Positions 17,565 through 27,132 of a stretch of 64,000 nt of DNA are shown here, in pieces (position 1 is the stretch's first letter; the number at the start of each line of letters is the position of its first letter). The DNA comes from an uncultured Prevotella sp. (GTDB lineage Bacteria > Bacteroidota > Bacteroidia > Bacteroidales > Bacteroidaceae), in NCBI GenBank assembly GCA_944319815.1, contig CALUEX010000002.1:62001-126000 (forward strand), written 5' to 3'. The notes under the pieces were generated by a model. That model saw nothing but the letters and a program-made list of their open reading frames with translations. It did not search any database and had not been told where the DNA came from. The position numbers were made by a program, and so were the translations under genes.

Positions 17565-18914
17565 TTATTCCACGCAGGTGATTTTCAGGACAGCATCCGT
17601 ATCATCACCAATACGAACCCTGTTGTCGGGCCGTTGATTTACAAGCCATATAATCCGCCCGGAGGCATCAGCCACAACGAGTTGCCGACGCTTGTCAAAA
17701 AGGTTCATCTTAATGTCCGTAAGGTAATCGCTTACGAGTTTCGAGCCCTTCATCCCGAACGGCACGAAACGGTCGCCGACGGCACACGGCCTTACTACCA
17801 ACGGGAAGCTGACCTTCGACATATCGGCATAACAACAATTCTTAGATTTTGAAAGTTCAAGACAGGCACTTCCGCCTACGGCCTCGAACTTTAGCTTCAG
17901 ATTGCCGTCCAAAACATAGACACCAACTTCCGGTATCTTCATCTTGCGCATAGGGGCTGCGTCAATCGGCTCTATCAAGATGTAGCCACGGTCTATCAAC
18001 ATCTGGTGCGTGGCTGAATAAAACACCCTGCCCGGCCCTGAACCGAGCTGACCGTACACCTGCTCCACCTGCGACGGGGTAAATGAATAACGCTTAAGGA
18101 TATGGAACAGCATCAGTTCAGGAGAACTTTCACGCCTCAAGCCGTCTATCGGCACACGCACGTGGCCGTCACACGAGACTTGCACGAGCTTTTCCAAAGA
18201 GTTTTCGACAAATGCATCCAATGTTTTCACGGCCTCTCCCACGCGCCGTGCCGTCTTTGCGATGCTGTCGCAGACAGACGGATTTATTTTCTTAAGCAAG
18301 GGTATGACGTCAAGGCGGAGCTTGTTCCTCACCACATCGTCAATAAGGTTGGTGCTATCGGTCACATAATCCTGTCCTGCCTCGCGCAGACAGTCCTCTA
18401 TTTCCGTCCGCGTAACGCATAAGAGTGGACGCACTATGCGTCCGTTCCGGGCCTTTATGCCTGTAAGTCCGTGCACCCCCGTGCCACGGACAAGGTTCAT
18501 CAGCACCGTCTCGACGGAGTCGTCCTGATGGTGTGCAACGCAGACGGCTGCAGCCCCAATGTCTTTCATCAAGTTATCGAAATACGAATAGCGCAAGTGG
18601 CGGGCAGCCATCTCTATACTGATTTTCCTCAACTTGGCGAACTCCGCGGTATCGAAATGCGTGACACGGAGCCTGATGCCGTTAACCTCGCACAGCTTTA
18701 CGCAGAACGACTCGTCACGGTCAGACTCGTCACCGCGCAAGCGGAAGTTGCAATGAGCGGCCTCCACACTGTAGCCAAGCTCTTTCATGGCAAGCAGCAA
18801 GGCCACACTGTCGGCACCGCCAGACAAGGCCACGATGTATTTTGCATCCTTTTCAAGCAAGGCGTTAGCCTTGGCAAACCTCGAGACCTTCAGCAAAAAA
18901 CCTTTATTCAACAT
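17565..18914 (-). CDS. tilS: tRNA(Ile)-lysidine synthase
   Basis: Modifies C34 of tRNA-Ile(CAU) to lysidine, so AUA is read correctly. 449 aa. The N-type ATP pyrophosphatase domain has the P-loop SGGADS (31-36), the family block EAAHCNFRLRGDESDRDE, and AVCVAHHQDDSVETVLMNLVRGTG. TilS substrate-binding and C-terminal domains follow. The 5' end overlaps the methyltransferase gene by 11 bp. Confidence 0.96.
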   Translation of the reverse strand: MLNKGFLLKVSRFAKANALLEKDAKYIVALSGGADSVALLLAMKELGYSVEAAHCNFRLRGDESDRDESFCVKLCEVNGIRLRVTHFDTAEFAKLRKISIEMAARHLRYSYFDNLMKDIGAAAVCVAHHQDDSVETVLMNLVRGTGVHGLTGIKARNGRIVRPLLCVTRTEIEDCLREAGQDYVTDSTNLIDDVVRNKLRLDVIPLLKKINPSVCDSIAKTARRVGEAVKTLDAFVENSLEKLVQVSCDGHVRVPIDGLRRESSPELMLFHILKRYSFTPSQVEQVYGQLGSGPGRVFYSATHQMLIDRGYILIEPIDAAPMRKMKIPEVGVYVLDGNLKLKFEAVGGSACLELSKSKNCCYADMSKVSFPLVVRPCAVGDRFVPFGMKGSKLVSDYLTDIKMNLFDKRRQLVVADASGRIIWLVNQRPDNRVRIGDDTDAVLKITCVE

Positions 18915-20106
18915 ATAGCACCAGCCCCTTTAGATACTCGCCCTCAGGATGATAAATGTTAATAGGATGGTCGGCCGGCTGGTGTAACTGATGCAAGATA
19001 CGGACATTCCTCTTTGCCAATGCCGCAGCCGTGAACACGGCATTGCGGAAATTGTCCTTGGTAACCACTTGGCTACAACTGAACGTAAACAGTATACCTC
19101 CCGGCTTGATGCGCTCAAAAGCCTTGACATTGAGGCGCGTATAGCCCTTCAAGGCGTTGTGCAGCGCCGCACGATGCTTGGCAAAGGCGGGAGGGTCAAG
19201 TATAATAAGGTCATACTTGCCGTCAGCTTTATCGAGAAACTTGAACGCATCATCACAGAATGCCTCATGGCGGCTGTCGCCAGGGAAGTTCAAGGCTACG
19301 TTGGCATTTGTAAGCTCGATGGCCTTCGCACTGCTGTCAACCGAATGCACGAGCCTGGCACCTCCGCGCATTGCGTAGAAGGAAAAACCTCCTGTATAGC
19401 AAAACATATTCAGCACGGTGCGCCCACGCGAATAACGCTCGAGCAGGGAGCGGTTCTCGCGTTGGTCAACGAAGAAGCCTGTCTTCTGTCCCTTCAGCCA
19501 ATCAACATGGAACTTCAACCCGTTCTCAACCGCAACGTTGTCGTCGCAACCTCCATACAAAAAGCCGTTTTCCTGCCCAAGGGCCGCCTTGAAAGGCAGC
19601 GTGGTCTCACTCTTGTAAAAAACATTTTCTATCCTGTCACCCATCACTTCCACCAGCTGGCGCGCAATGGCCTCGCGGCAGACGTGCATACCTACGCTGT
19701 GCGCCTGCACCACTGCCGTTTTCCCGTAACAGTCGATTACCAGCCCTGGCAGGTTGTCGCCCTCGCCATGAACAAGACGGAACGTGTTGTTTTCCGGGTT
19801 GTCGGCAATGCCAATGCCCTGCCTCATTGCCAAGGCAGACGAAAGGCGCTTGCGCCAGAACTCGTCGTCTACTTCAATGTCTTCAAAAGATAGCACACGC
19901 ACGGCGATGCTGCCTACCTGAAAATGGCCCAACGCAATGAACATTCCGTCGGCACCGATTACGCGAACAATATCGCCTTCCTGGATGCCGTCGTCAATAC
20001 GGCTTATCGCCCCCGAAAAGACCCACGGATGAAAACGTTTCAGGCTCTCGTCCTTGCCTTTTTTCAAAAATACGTTCTTGTACATAAAGTCAACTTTTTT
20101 GCTCAT
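18904..20106 (-). CDS. class I SAM-dependent rRNA methyltransferase (RlmI-like)
   Basis: 400 aa 23S rRNA cytosine-C5 methyltransferase-like protein. An N-terminal PUA domain (LKRFHPWVFSGAI, GHFQVGSIAVRVLS) is followed by a central linker and a C-terminal Rossmann methyltransferase with VLNMFCYTGGFSFYAMRGGA (SAM loop), DLIILDPPAFAK (motif IV) and ILFTFSCSQVV. A second ATG at 20085 (MYKNVFLKKG) could be the real start. Between the exonuclease and tilS, overlapping both: 17 bp with the former, 11 bp with the latter. Confidence 0.92.
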   Translation of the reverse strand: MSKKVDFMYKNVFLKKGKDESLKRFHPWVFSGAISRIDDGIQEGDIVRVIGADGMFIALGHFQVGSIAVRVLSFEDIEVDDEFWRKRLSSALAMRQGIGIADNPENNTFRLVHGEGDNLPGLVIDCYGKTAVVQAHSVGMHVCREAIARQLVEVMGDRIENVFYKSETTLPFKAALGQENGFLYGGCDDNVAVENGLKFHVDWLKGQKTGFFVDQRENRSLLERYSRGRTVLNMFCYTGGFSFYAMRGGARLVHSVDSSAKAIELTNANVALNFPGDSRHEAFCDDAFKFLDKADGKYDLIILDPPAFAKHRAALHNALKGYTRLNVKAFERIKPGGILFTFSCSQVVTKDNFRNAVFTAAALAKRNVRILHQLHQPADHPINIYHPEGEYLKGLVLYVE

Positions 20107-20719
20107 CGGTCTTTACCAACCTGTAATCACCGGTTTCCTCAAGCCTGAGCAGTTCCTCGTAAATATTGATGCAAGCCCATGCGTCGGTGGCGGCATACAG
20201 CTTCTGGCTTTCGCTAAGCACGTCGGATTCCCAATTACTGAGGCGCACGTTCTTGCTGATTTTTTCATGAAAGAAGTTCGCATACAGCTTCTGCAAACTA
20301 AGGTCTTCAACCCCCAACTCGCAGACACGCTTCTGCAAGTCGATGAAGTTGCCTGGAACGAAGTCGGCCCTCTTGTGCAACGACATGATGTCGTCGTGCA
20401 GCGACAGGCCTATTTTGGGTACACTAACGTCCTCAAGCAGCCTGATGATGGCCGGCGTCATGCCTATCAAGTTTAGCCGGAAAAGAAAACAAGTGTCATG
20501 CGTTGACACTTGAAGCAAAGCGACTTCATACGTTTTGCCTTTCTTGAAAGACGGTTTCGTCTCCGTATCCACGCCCAAAATCTTCTGTGAAAGCAAATAT
20601 CTTACGGCCTTCTCGGCTTCGTCGGCAGTAGTGATGACGAATATACGTCCGCCAAAAACGGCTCTCGGCAAAGTGGCTATGCCTTTTTTGTCGAATTTAT
20701 TATATATAACTTTTTCCAT
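20090..20719 (-). CDS. 3'-5' exonuclease, DEDD family
   Basis: 209 aa RNase D/WRN-type exonuclease without HRDC domains. Exo I is GVDTETKPSF (Asp and Glu metal ligands), Exo II is GLSLHDDIMSL, Exo III is LYAATDAWACINIYEEL (Y-x3-D). Whether it acts on RNA or DNA cannot be told. First gene of the exonuclease-methyltransferase-tilS unit. Confidence 0.92.
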   Translation of the reverse strand: MEKVIYNKFDKKGIATLPRAVFGGRIFVITTADEAEKAVRYLLSQKILGVDTETKPSFKKGKTYEVALLQVSTHDTCFLFRLNLIGMTPAIIRLLEDVSVPKIGLSLHDDIMSLHKRADFVPGNFIDLQKRVCELGVEDLSLQKLYANFFHEKISKNVRLSNWESDVLSESQKLYAATDAWACINIYEELLRLEETGDYRLVKTDEQKS

Positions 20720-20764
20720 TACAAAATAAAAGAAAAGGAGCCAAGGCTACTTTTAATTGGTGTG

Positions 20765-20772
20765 CAAAAATA
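20765..20772 (-). promoter_or_regulatory. -7 box of the exonuclease operon
   Basis: TATTTTTG on the minus strand, 46 bp before the exonuclease ATG. Divergent from the ftsK promoter. Confidence 0.6.
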
Positions 20773-20816
20773 TAAAAAAAAGGTGATTATTATGGCTTAT
20801 TCTGACATTTTTCAAT

Positions 20817-20824
20817 TACTTTTG
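20817..20824 (+). promoter_or_regulatory. -7 box of the ftsK promoter
   Basis: TACTTTTG, 24 bp upstream of the ftsK ATG at 20848. Confidence 0.6.
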
Positions 20825-20847
20825 CAAATAAAACTTCATACGGACTG

Positions 20848-23265
20848 ATGGGTAAGAAAAAAAACAAGAAAGTAAACAATTCCTTTAGCGAAGTTGTCGG
20901 ACTTAAAGTCATACTGCAAAACGACATTCTGAACTTCATTTTAGGTCTTGTGCTAATCTCTCTTTCCATATACACTATAATTGCATTCATATCTTATTTC
21001 TCTACCGGACAATACGACCAAAGCCTGATTTTGGACCATACGGCACAGGAAATACTCAACAAAAACAGGGAGTTCAAGAACAGTTGCGGTTCGCTCGGAG
21101 CATTCCTGTCGTATTTCTTCATATCGAGATGTTTCGGATTGGCGTCCTTCATCATACCAATATTCATGGGCATGGCCGGTCTGCAGTTAGTCAAGGCGTA
21201 CAAGATTAACCTTCTAAAATGGTTCTTCTGCCTGATGATTGCGATGATATGGCTATCTATCACGTCTGCAAAAATCCTGACTCCCATAATGGGGAGCCAG
21301 ATATTCAACCCCGGTGGCGACCACGGACTATACTGCTGCCAGTGGCTTGAAAACGTTATCGGGGTTTATGGCCTGATGGCAATACTCATCCTGACGGCCA
21401 TAATATACCTGACATATTTGAGCAAAGAGACTATAAGCATCATCAGGACAGTGCTTAACCCGGTCGGCGCACTGACAAGGAAGGTAAAGTTCGGCATAAG
21501 TAACCTGCCGGAAAAAAACGAGCAACAGCCTGAAGAAATAAAGACATTAGATGACCCAGAGGTCTTCGACGACCCTGAACCACAAACTGTTAAGTTCGAC
21601 AATTCTACCACCACACCATCAGACAGGAACGAGGAACCGACAGAGGAAAAGACTGAAGAAAGCAAGAATGACATTATAATAAACAACACAAACGAAGAAA
21701 CGAAGGCCAACTCCGGCGACGTTTCGGGACAAAAAGACTTGTCCGCCCCGATTGACCCCCGTGAACCGTGGACAAAATATAAATATCCGACGCTTGACCT
21801 CCTGAAGAAATATGATGACGACGGCAAGCCGTACATCGACATGAAGGAGCAAACGGCCAACAAGAACCGTATCGTTGAAGTGCTTAACAACTTCGGCGTC
21901 GAGATAAAGACAATCATGGCCACCGTCGGCCCGACCGTCACGCTGTATGAAATAACTCCGGCCGAAGGTGTCAGAATATCGAAAATCAGGAACCTCGAAG
22001 ACGACATAGCCCTCAGTCTTGCTGCCTTGGGAATACGTATCATCGCGCCCATCCCAGGCAAAGGGACTATCGGTATAGAAGTACCTAACAAGAAACCGAA
22101 TATCGTCTCCATGGAAAGCGTATTGAACTCCAAACGCTTTCAAGAGACAACCATGGACTTACCGATAGCTATAGGGAAGACCATCACAAACGAAATATAT
22201 ATGGTGGACTTGGCCAAACTGCCACACTTGCTTGTTGCCGGAGCGACAGGCCAGGGTAAGTCTGTTGGCCTGAATGCCATCATAACGTCACTGCTTTACA
22301 AGAAACACCCCAACGAACTGAAGCTGGTGCTGATTGACCCGAAAAAAGTGGAGTTCAGCGTCTACGCCCCGATAGCCCAACATTTCATGGCTAAAATTCC
22401 TGACGACAACGAGGAACCTATCATCACGGACGTGACGAAAGTAATCAAGACGCTCAACAGCCTGTGCAAACTCATGGACACAAGGTACGATATGCTGAAA
22501 CAGGCAGGTGCCAGAAACATAAAAGAATACAACAAGAAATACATCAACCACCAGCTCCGCCTGACTGACAGACATGAATATATGCCTTACATCGTCGTTG
22601 TTATCGACGAGTTCGGCGACCTTATCATGACTGCCGGAAAGGAAATAGAACTGCCCATAGCACGTATAGCCCAGCTGGCACGCGCCGTCGGCATACACAT
22701 GGTCATCGCCACGCAGCGTCCGACGACATCAATCATCACGGGTAACATCAAAGCAAACTTCCCTGGACGAATGGCGTTCAGGGTAAGCGCGATGGTTGAC
22801 TCAAGAACTATCCTCGACCGCCCGGGAGCAAACCAGCTCATCGGCCGTGGCGATATGCTCTTCCTCAGTACTAACGAACCGGTACGTGTGCAATGTGCAT
22901 TCATTGACACACCGGAAATAGACAGAATTAACAAATACATCGCTAACCAGCCTGGACCGCTTGAGCCCATGGAATTACCTGAACCGACGGTGGACGAAAC
23001 CGGTGTTGCAGGCAAGGGCGGCATAGACGGGCACAACCTCGACCCCCTGTTCGAGGAGGCGGCACGCACTATCGTCCTCAGCCAGCAAGGCTCCACCAGC
23101 ATGATACAACGCAAATTCTCCATCGGCTACAACCGTGCAGGCCGACTGATGGACCAACTCGAGAAAGCCGGCATCGTTGGCTCGGCACAAGGCGCAAAGC
23201 CGCGTGAAGTGCTTATACAAGACGAAAACAGCCTTGAGAATATCCTCTCACAATTAAGAAAATAA
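20848..23265 (+). CDS. ftsK: DNA translocase FtsK
   Basis: 805 aa septal DNA pump acting in chromosome segregation. Four N-terminal helices (about 25-210) precede an acidic, Thr/Glu-rich linker (about 215-305). The motor has Walker A GATGQGKS near 465 and Walker B VVVIDEFGD near 585, with RPTTSIITG. The C-terminal winged-helix gamma domain begins near 735 (LSQQGSTSMIQRKFSIGYNRAGRLMDQLE) and should read KOPS sites and activate XerCD. Complete and of normal length for Bacteroidetes. It precedes a LolA-like gene by 22 bp. Confidence 0.96.
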   Translation: MGKKKNKKVNNSFSEVVGLKVILQNDILNFILGLVLISLSIYTIIAFISYFSTGQYDQSLILDHTAQEILNKNREFKNSCGSLGAFLSYFFISRCFGLASFIIPIFMGMAGLQLVKAYKINLLKWFFCLMIAMIWLSITSAKILTPIMGSQIFNPGGDHGLYCCQWLENVIGVYGLMAILILTAIIYLTYLSKETISIIRTVLNPVGALTRKVKFGISNLPEKNEQQPEEIKTLDDPEVFDDPEPQTVKFDNSTTTPSDRNEEPTEEKTEESKNDIIINNTNEETKANSGDVSGQKDLSAPIDPREPWTKYKYPTLDLLKKYDDDGKPYIDMKEQTANKNRIVEVLNNFGVEIKTIMATVGPTVTLYEITPAEGVRISKIRNLEDDIALSLAALGIRIIAPIPGKGTIGIEVPNKKPNIVSMESVLNSKRFQETTMDLPIAIGKTITNEIYMVDLAKLPHLLVAGATGQGKSVGLNAIITSLLYKKHPNELKLVLIDPKKVEFSVYAPIAQHFMAKIPDDNEEPIITDVTKVIKTLNSLCKLMDTRYDMLKQAGARNIKEYNKKYINHQLRLTDRHEYMPYIVVVIDEFGDLIMTAGKEIELPIARIAQLARAVGIHMVIATQRPTTSIITGNIKANFPGRMAFRVSAMVDSRTILDRPGANQLIGRGDMLFLSTNEPVRVQCAFIDTPEIDRINKYIANQPGPLEPMELPEPTVDETGVAGKGGIDGHNLDPLFEEAARTIVLSQQGSTSMIQRKFSIGYNRAGRLMDQLEKAGIVGSAQGAKPREVLIQDENSLENILSQLRK

Positions 23266-23287
23266 CAAATAAAATAGAAACAACAGC

Positions 23288-23890
23288 ATGAAAAGACTGT
23301 CTTTAATCTTACTGACTATCTTACTGGCAACGGGCATCTATGCCCAGAACGCCGCCCAAGCGCGCAAAATCCTCGACAAGACCGCAGCCATCGTAGGGCG
23401 CAAGGGCGGAGCGAGTGCCAACTTCAGCGTCAGCGGCAAGTACGGCAACACGTCTGGCACAATATCGATAAAAGGCAATAAGTTCAACGCACGCACGCCA
23501 CAAGCCATTGTTTGGTATGACGGCAAGACGCAATGGACATACATGAAGAAAAGCCAGGAAGTGAACGTCAGCACACCGACCGAAGCACAACAACAATCGA
23601 TGAACCCATATAAATTCGTCAACATCTACAAAAACGGCTTCAAGCTCGGCGTCAAGAACGTTTCAGGCGGATGGCAAGTCCACCTGTACGCCACAAACCA
23701 AAAGCGTACTATCAAGGAAATGTACATCACCATTGGAAAGAACTATTACCCCAAGACTATTAAGATGCGCCAAAGCAACGGCTGGACGACAATCAACGTG
23801 TCAAACTTCAAGGCACGAAATCTAAGCGACGCAACATTCAGGTTCAACGCTAAAGACTTTCCCAACGCCGAGGTTATCGACCTCAGGTGA
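23288..23890 (+). CDS. LolA-like outer-membrane lipoprotein carrier family protein
   Basis: 200 aa. A signal peptide (about 1-20, cleavage after IYA) marks it as periplasmic. The body is a LolA/LolB-fold candidate: ARKILDKTAAIVGRKGGASANFSVSG, then KGNKFNARTPQAIVWYDGKTQWTYMKKSQEVNVSTP, the pattern of LolA-like proteins in Bacteroidetes. It follows ftsK by 22 bp as in many relatives and would shuttle lipoproteins or a related ligand across the periplasm. Confidence 0.85.
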   Translation: MKRLSLILLTILLATGIYAQNAAQARKILDKTAAIVGRKGGASANFSVSGKYGNTSGTISIKGNKFNARTPQAIVWYDGKTQWTYMKKSQEVNVSTPTEAQQQSMNPYKFVNIYKNGFKLGVKNVSGGWQVHLYATNQKRTIKEMYITIGKNYYPKTIKMRQSNGWTTINVSNFKARNLSDATFRFNAKDFPNAEVIDLR

Positions 23891-23892
23891 TT

Positions 23893-23969
23893 TTAAGGAT
23901 TAAGGAAACGATGCTTAACGAACGGGAAGCTCCCGACCAAAGCACACTTCCTTAATCCTTAATTTTTTA
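23893..23969 (+). terminator. terminator downstream of the LolA-like gene
   Basis: TTAAGGATTAAGGAA (23893-23907) pairs with TTCCTTAATCCTTAA (23948-23962), followed by T6. Confidence 0.7.
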
Positions 23970-23998
23970 TATCAAAACTTTATTCAAGTTCCTTTAAG

Positions 23999-25501
23999 AT
24001 GAACAAACTCCAACTGTTCCTCACCCTCCGCAAGCATATCAAGCTGTCCGAAAAGCGTAGTTTGACTCACGGGCAAAACAAGGCTGCCAAAGTAATAATT
24101 GGCATCGGCGTTGCCTTCATCTTGCTATATATGCTTTTCATTGCCGTAATAATGGCACTCATTGCCAACGCTACTGAGTCACCATTCACCCCAAGCGAGT
24201 TCTTCTATGGCGTAGCCCCTTTCTTCCTTGCCGTAGACTTCTTCTTCAGGCTAATCGGCCAACAGACCCCGGCCCAGCTAATAAAGCCTTACTCCCTGCT
24301 GCCTATTCCCAAATACGCCTGCGTCGAGATGTTCGTCTATTCGGCCGCACTGTCTCCCTACAACCTTGCATGGCTCGTCATTACCATACCTTACGCCATC
24401 ATGACCATCCTTTTCAGCCAAGGCCTTGCCGCGGCGTTGGGATTGGTCATATCGTTCCAACTGCTCGTGACGGTCAACAGCCAGTGGTATATGCTTTCAA
24501 GGACGCTCATCAACCAGACAGTCAAGTGGTGGGCCATGCCGCTGGCCTTTTACGCCGTAATGTTCTCGCCTATCTACGTTTGCGACTTCTCGGCCTTCTT
24601 CCACTTCTACGCGCAGCTTGGCGCATGGTTCACCGCATGGAACCCGATTGCCTTCATCGCCGCCATTGCCCTGCTGGCCGGTTTCATCTACACCAACAAG
24701 CGCGTACAATACCGCCTGACATACAACGAAAACACAGGGACTGAAAACGCCAAGCTCAAGACCGTTTCAGAGTTTCGCGTCTTCGACAGGTACGGTGATA
24801 CCGGCGAATACCTGAAACTCGAAGTCAAGAGCATGATGCGCAACAAGAACATCCGTAAGTCGTTCCTGTTCGCCACGCTGTTCGTCGCCATCCTAAGTCT
24901 CGTAATATCGTTTACCGACATCTACGACAGCGACTCTTACAAGGCCTTCTGGGTGGTTTACACCTTCGTGCTTTACGGCCTGACGTTCATCAGCAAAATA
25001 ATGAGCGCCGAGGGCAACTACATCGACGGCCTCATGATACACAAGGAAAACATCATGCAACTACTCAAGGCCAAGTATTACCTTTATTCCGTATTCCTGC
25101 TCTTCCCCCTTCTCCTGATGCTCCCCACCGTCTTCATCGGCAAGTACACCCTGCTGATGCTCCTTTCAATGATGGCGTTCACCGCAGGCCCAATCTATTG
25201 CCTGCTCATGCAGATGGCCGTCTACAACCGCCAGACCATGCCGCTCAACACGAAGTTCATCAGCAAGGGCAACGTCGAGAACAACTATTTCCAGCTCGCG
25301 GCCACGCTCATCTCCATGTTCTGCCCAATGCTTTTCATATCCACGATGAACTCCATCTTCAGCGACACCACGTCATACACCGTGCTCCTAATCCTCGGAC
25401 TTGCCTTCATCGCCACGCACAAGCTATGGATTAAGAACATCTACCTACGCTTCATGAAGCGCAGGTACGAGAACATGGAGAGCTTCAGGGCAACAAGGTA
25501 A
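23999..25501 (+). CDS. DUF5687 family membrane protein (ABC-2-like permease)
   Basis: 500 aa with about twelve hydrophobic segments and a hydrophilic stretch around 240-285. The family DUF5687 is Bacteroidetes-specific and looks like an ABC exporter permease; its gene usually lies beside one for an ABC ATPase. No such neighbour is present here: the next gene is convergent and separated by nested repeats. Substrate unknown. Confidence 0.82.
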   Translation: MNKLQLFLTLRKHIKLSEKRSLTHGQNKAAKVIIGIGVAFILLYMLFIAVIMALIANATESPFTPSEFFYGVAPFFLAVDFFFRLIGQQTPAQLIKPYSLLPIPKYACVEMFVYSAALSPYNLAWLVITIPYAIMTILFSQGLAAALGLVISFQLLVTVNSQWYMLSRTLINQTVKWWAMPLAFYAVMFSPIYVCDFSAFFHFYAQLGAWFTAWNPIAFIAAIALLAGFIYTNKRVQYRLTYNENTGTENAKLKTVSEFRVFDRYGDTGEYLKLEVKSMMRNKNIRKSFLFATLFVAILSLVISFTDIYDSDSYKAFWVVYTFVLYGLTFISKIMSAEGNYIDGLMIHKENIMQLLKAKYYLYSVFLLFPLLLMLPTVFIGKYTLLMLLSMMAFTAGPIYCLLMQMAVYNRQTMPLNTKFISKGNVENNYFQLAATLISMFCPMLFISTMNSIFSDTTSYTVLLILGLAFIATHKLWIKNIYLRFMKRRYENMESFRATR

Positions 25502-25581
25502 AGGGTAAAGTGAAAAGGTGAGGAGGTGAGAAAGTATAAAAGGTATAAAGGTAAAAGGGTAAAAATGTAAAAGGGTAACAC
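25502..25581 (+). repeat. low-complexity GTAAAAGG-type repeat, left arm
   Basis: Irregular GGTAAAAG/GGTAAAG units that continue past the DUF5687 stop. The complement of this pattern occurs on the other side of the 25582-25736 element. Confidence 0.6.
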
Positions 25582-25736
25582 GAATATCCGCATACCGCCA
25601 ACTGTAGGGACATAATTTATTATGTCCGCACGTTTCGTAGAAACGTATTACACAGTATAATTTGCCAACATACGCCCCTTCGTGGCGTGCGGACATAATA
25701 AATTATGTCCCTACAGTTGGCGGTATGCGGACATTC
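25582..25736. repeat. 155-bp MITE-like element with 51-bp inverted repeats
   Basis: The arms 25582-25632 and 25686-25736 are complementary over 51 bp with one visible mismatch; the centre is 53 bp. The arm core is GTAGGGACATAATTTATTAT, itself holding a smaller palindrome ACATAATTTATTATGT. No coding capacity. Confidence 0.85.
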
Positions 25737-25789
25737 ATAAAAGTAAAAGCAACGTAAATGCCAATGTGCTCACTGTACGTTACTCCACT

Positions 25790-25860
25790 TTACAGATTTA
25801 CCTTTTTACCGTTTTACTGTTTTACCTTTTTACCCTTTTACATTTTTACCTTTACACCAA
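25790..25860 (-). repeat. low-complexity TTTTACC-type repeat, right arm
   Basis: Units of TTTTTACC/TTTTACCC, complementary to the left arm. It ends inside the last codons of the HAD phosphatase gene, so it may act as its terminator region. Confidence 0.6.
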
Positions 25861-26493
25861 TATTTCTCCCGGTTCTTCAACGAACATCGTGGCGCCGTTT
25901 GCCGTCAGGAAGTCCTTGTCCCTGAAGCCCCACAGCACGCTGATGCACGGCAGACCGCTGTTGCGGGCCGTGGCCACGTCCACCTCGCTGTCGCCAACAT
26001 AGACGGCACCGTCCTTCCCTACCCCGAGCCTCCTCAAGGCTTCAAGCACAGAGTCGGGTGCGGGCTTCTTGCGCACCTGCTCGCTTTCGCCTATCGCCAC
26101 GTCGATGTATTCGCTGAAGAACGTGCGGCAAAGAGCCTCCGTAGCCTTGCAATATTTATTGCTCACCACGGCCATCCTCTTACCCCGCCGCTTCAGTTCC
26201 GCCAGCAGCTCCACTATGCCCGTGTAAGGCCGCGTCGTGTCGGTGTCGTGCTTTAAGTAGTGGCCGATGAACGCCTGGTACGCCTCCTCATACTTCGGGT
26301 TATCCTTCCCGTCGGGCACGGCGCGCTCTATCAGCTTCCTCACGCCGTTGCCAACCATCATCCTGACTTCCTCCACCGAGTGCTCCCTAAAGCCCTCGGC
26401 CCTCATTGCGTGGTTCACGCTCGCCGTAAGGTCGTCGAGCGTATATAGCAGCGTTCCGTCAAGGTCAAATATGTAAGTGTCATACTGTTTCAT
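25852..26493 (-). CDS. HAD-family hydrolase, phosphoglycolate phosphatase-like
   Basis: 213 aa HAD superfamily phosphatase with a helical cap. Motif I is FDLDGTL (10-16), motif II is VVSNK, motif III Lys is in KKPAPDSVLEAL, motif IV is VYVGDSEVDVATARNSG. It groups with Gph/pyrophosphatase PpaX-like enzymes, but substrate cannot be told. An octanucleotide repeat lies 10 bp before the ATG. Confidence 0.9.
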   Translation of the reverse strand: MKQYDTYIFDLDGTLLYTLDDLTASVNHAMRAEGFREHSVEEVRMMVGNGVRKLIERAVPDGKDNPKYEEAYQAFIGHYLKHDTDTTRPYTGIVELLAELKRRGKRMAVVSNKYCKATEALCRTFFSEYIDVAIGESEQVRKKPAPDSVLEALRRLGVGKDGAVYVGDSEVDVATARNSGLPCISVLWGFRDKDFLTANGATMFVEEPGEILV

Positions 26494-26502
26494 GTTGTTT
26501 AC

Positions 26503-26558
26503 GGTTATAGGGTTATGCGGTTATGGGGTTATGCGGTTATAGGGTTATAGGGTTATGG
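26503..26558 (-). repeat. octanucleotide tandem repeat, seven units
   Basis: Seven units of GGTTATNN (NN = AG, GC, GG, GC, AG, AG, GG) in direct succession. The array ends 10 bp upstream of the HAD phosphatase start, in its promoter or leader. Unit number changes would alter promoter spacing or leader length. Confidence 0.8.
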
Positions 26559-27115
26559 GGGTTCACAGTTGTGCTATCGCATTTGAATACACTGGCGCAG
26601 CCTGATTATTCATTGTTCACTTTTCATTATTCATTTCTTATTTATTGTCTGACAGGCGTAAATTAACGAAACTAATGTCTTTAACTACTTAGCGCCGTAG
26701 GGAGCGTTCACTTCTTTAACTACTGATGAACAGGAGCCTTGCGGACATTCGTTCTTCATTTCACAGATGCAAAGTTACTGCAAAATATCCAAAACTACGC
26801 CGTTCGCCACGCCTTTTATTCGCCCTGACAGGCCAACCGTATTAAAACCGTAACCTATCATCCGCTTTTTGCTTAACGTTAATACGCAAATCTTCAAATA
26901 CACTTCCATACTGACACAAAACACAAGCATTTTAATTACAAACCAACAGGCTACTTTTTACCTTGCAATAAGTGCCATTTAATCCTCTCGTTTGGCATCT
27001 TTCACAGTGTGTTTTATCGCAAATGAACTTTACGCGCAAGTCTCTATTTTTTATTGATAACGTTTCTAACGTTATTTAAAACCACAACAATAAAGATTGT
27101 ATCTCGTTTTTTTCA

Positions 27116-27123
27116 TATCTTTG
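27116..27123 (+). promoter_or_regulatory. -7 box upstream of the NERD remnant
   Basis: TATCTTTG fits the Bacteroidetes consensus. It would drive the start-less small frame (27133-27314) and the NERD gene. Confidence 0.45.
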
Positions 27124-27132
27124 TAATCGTAT

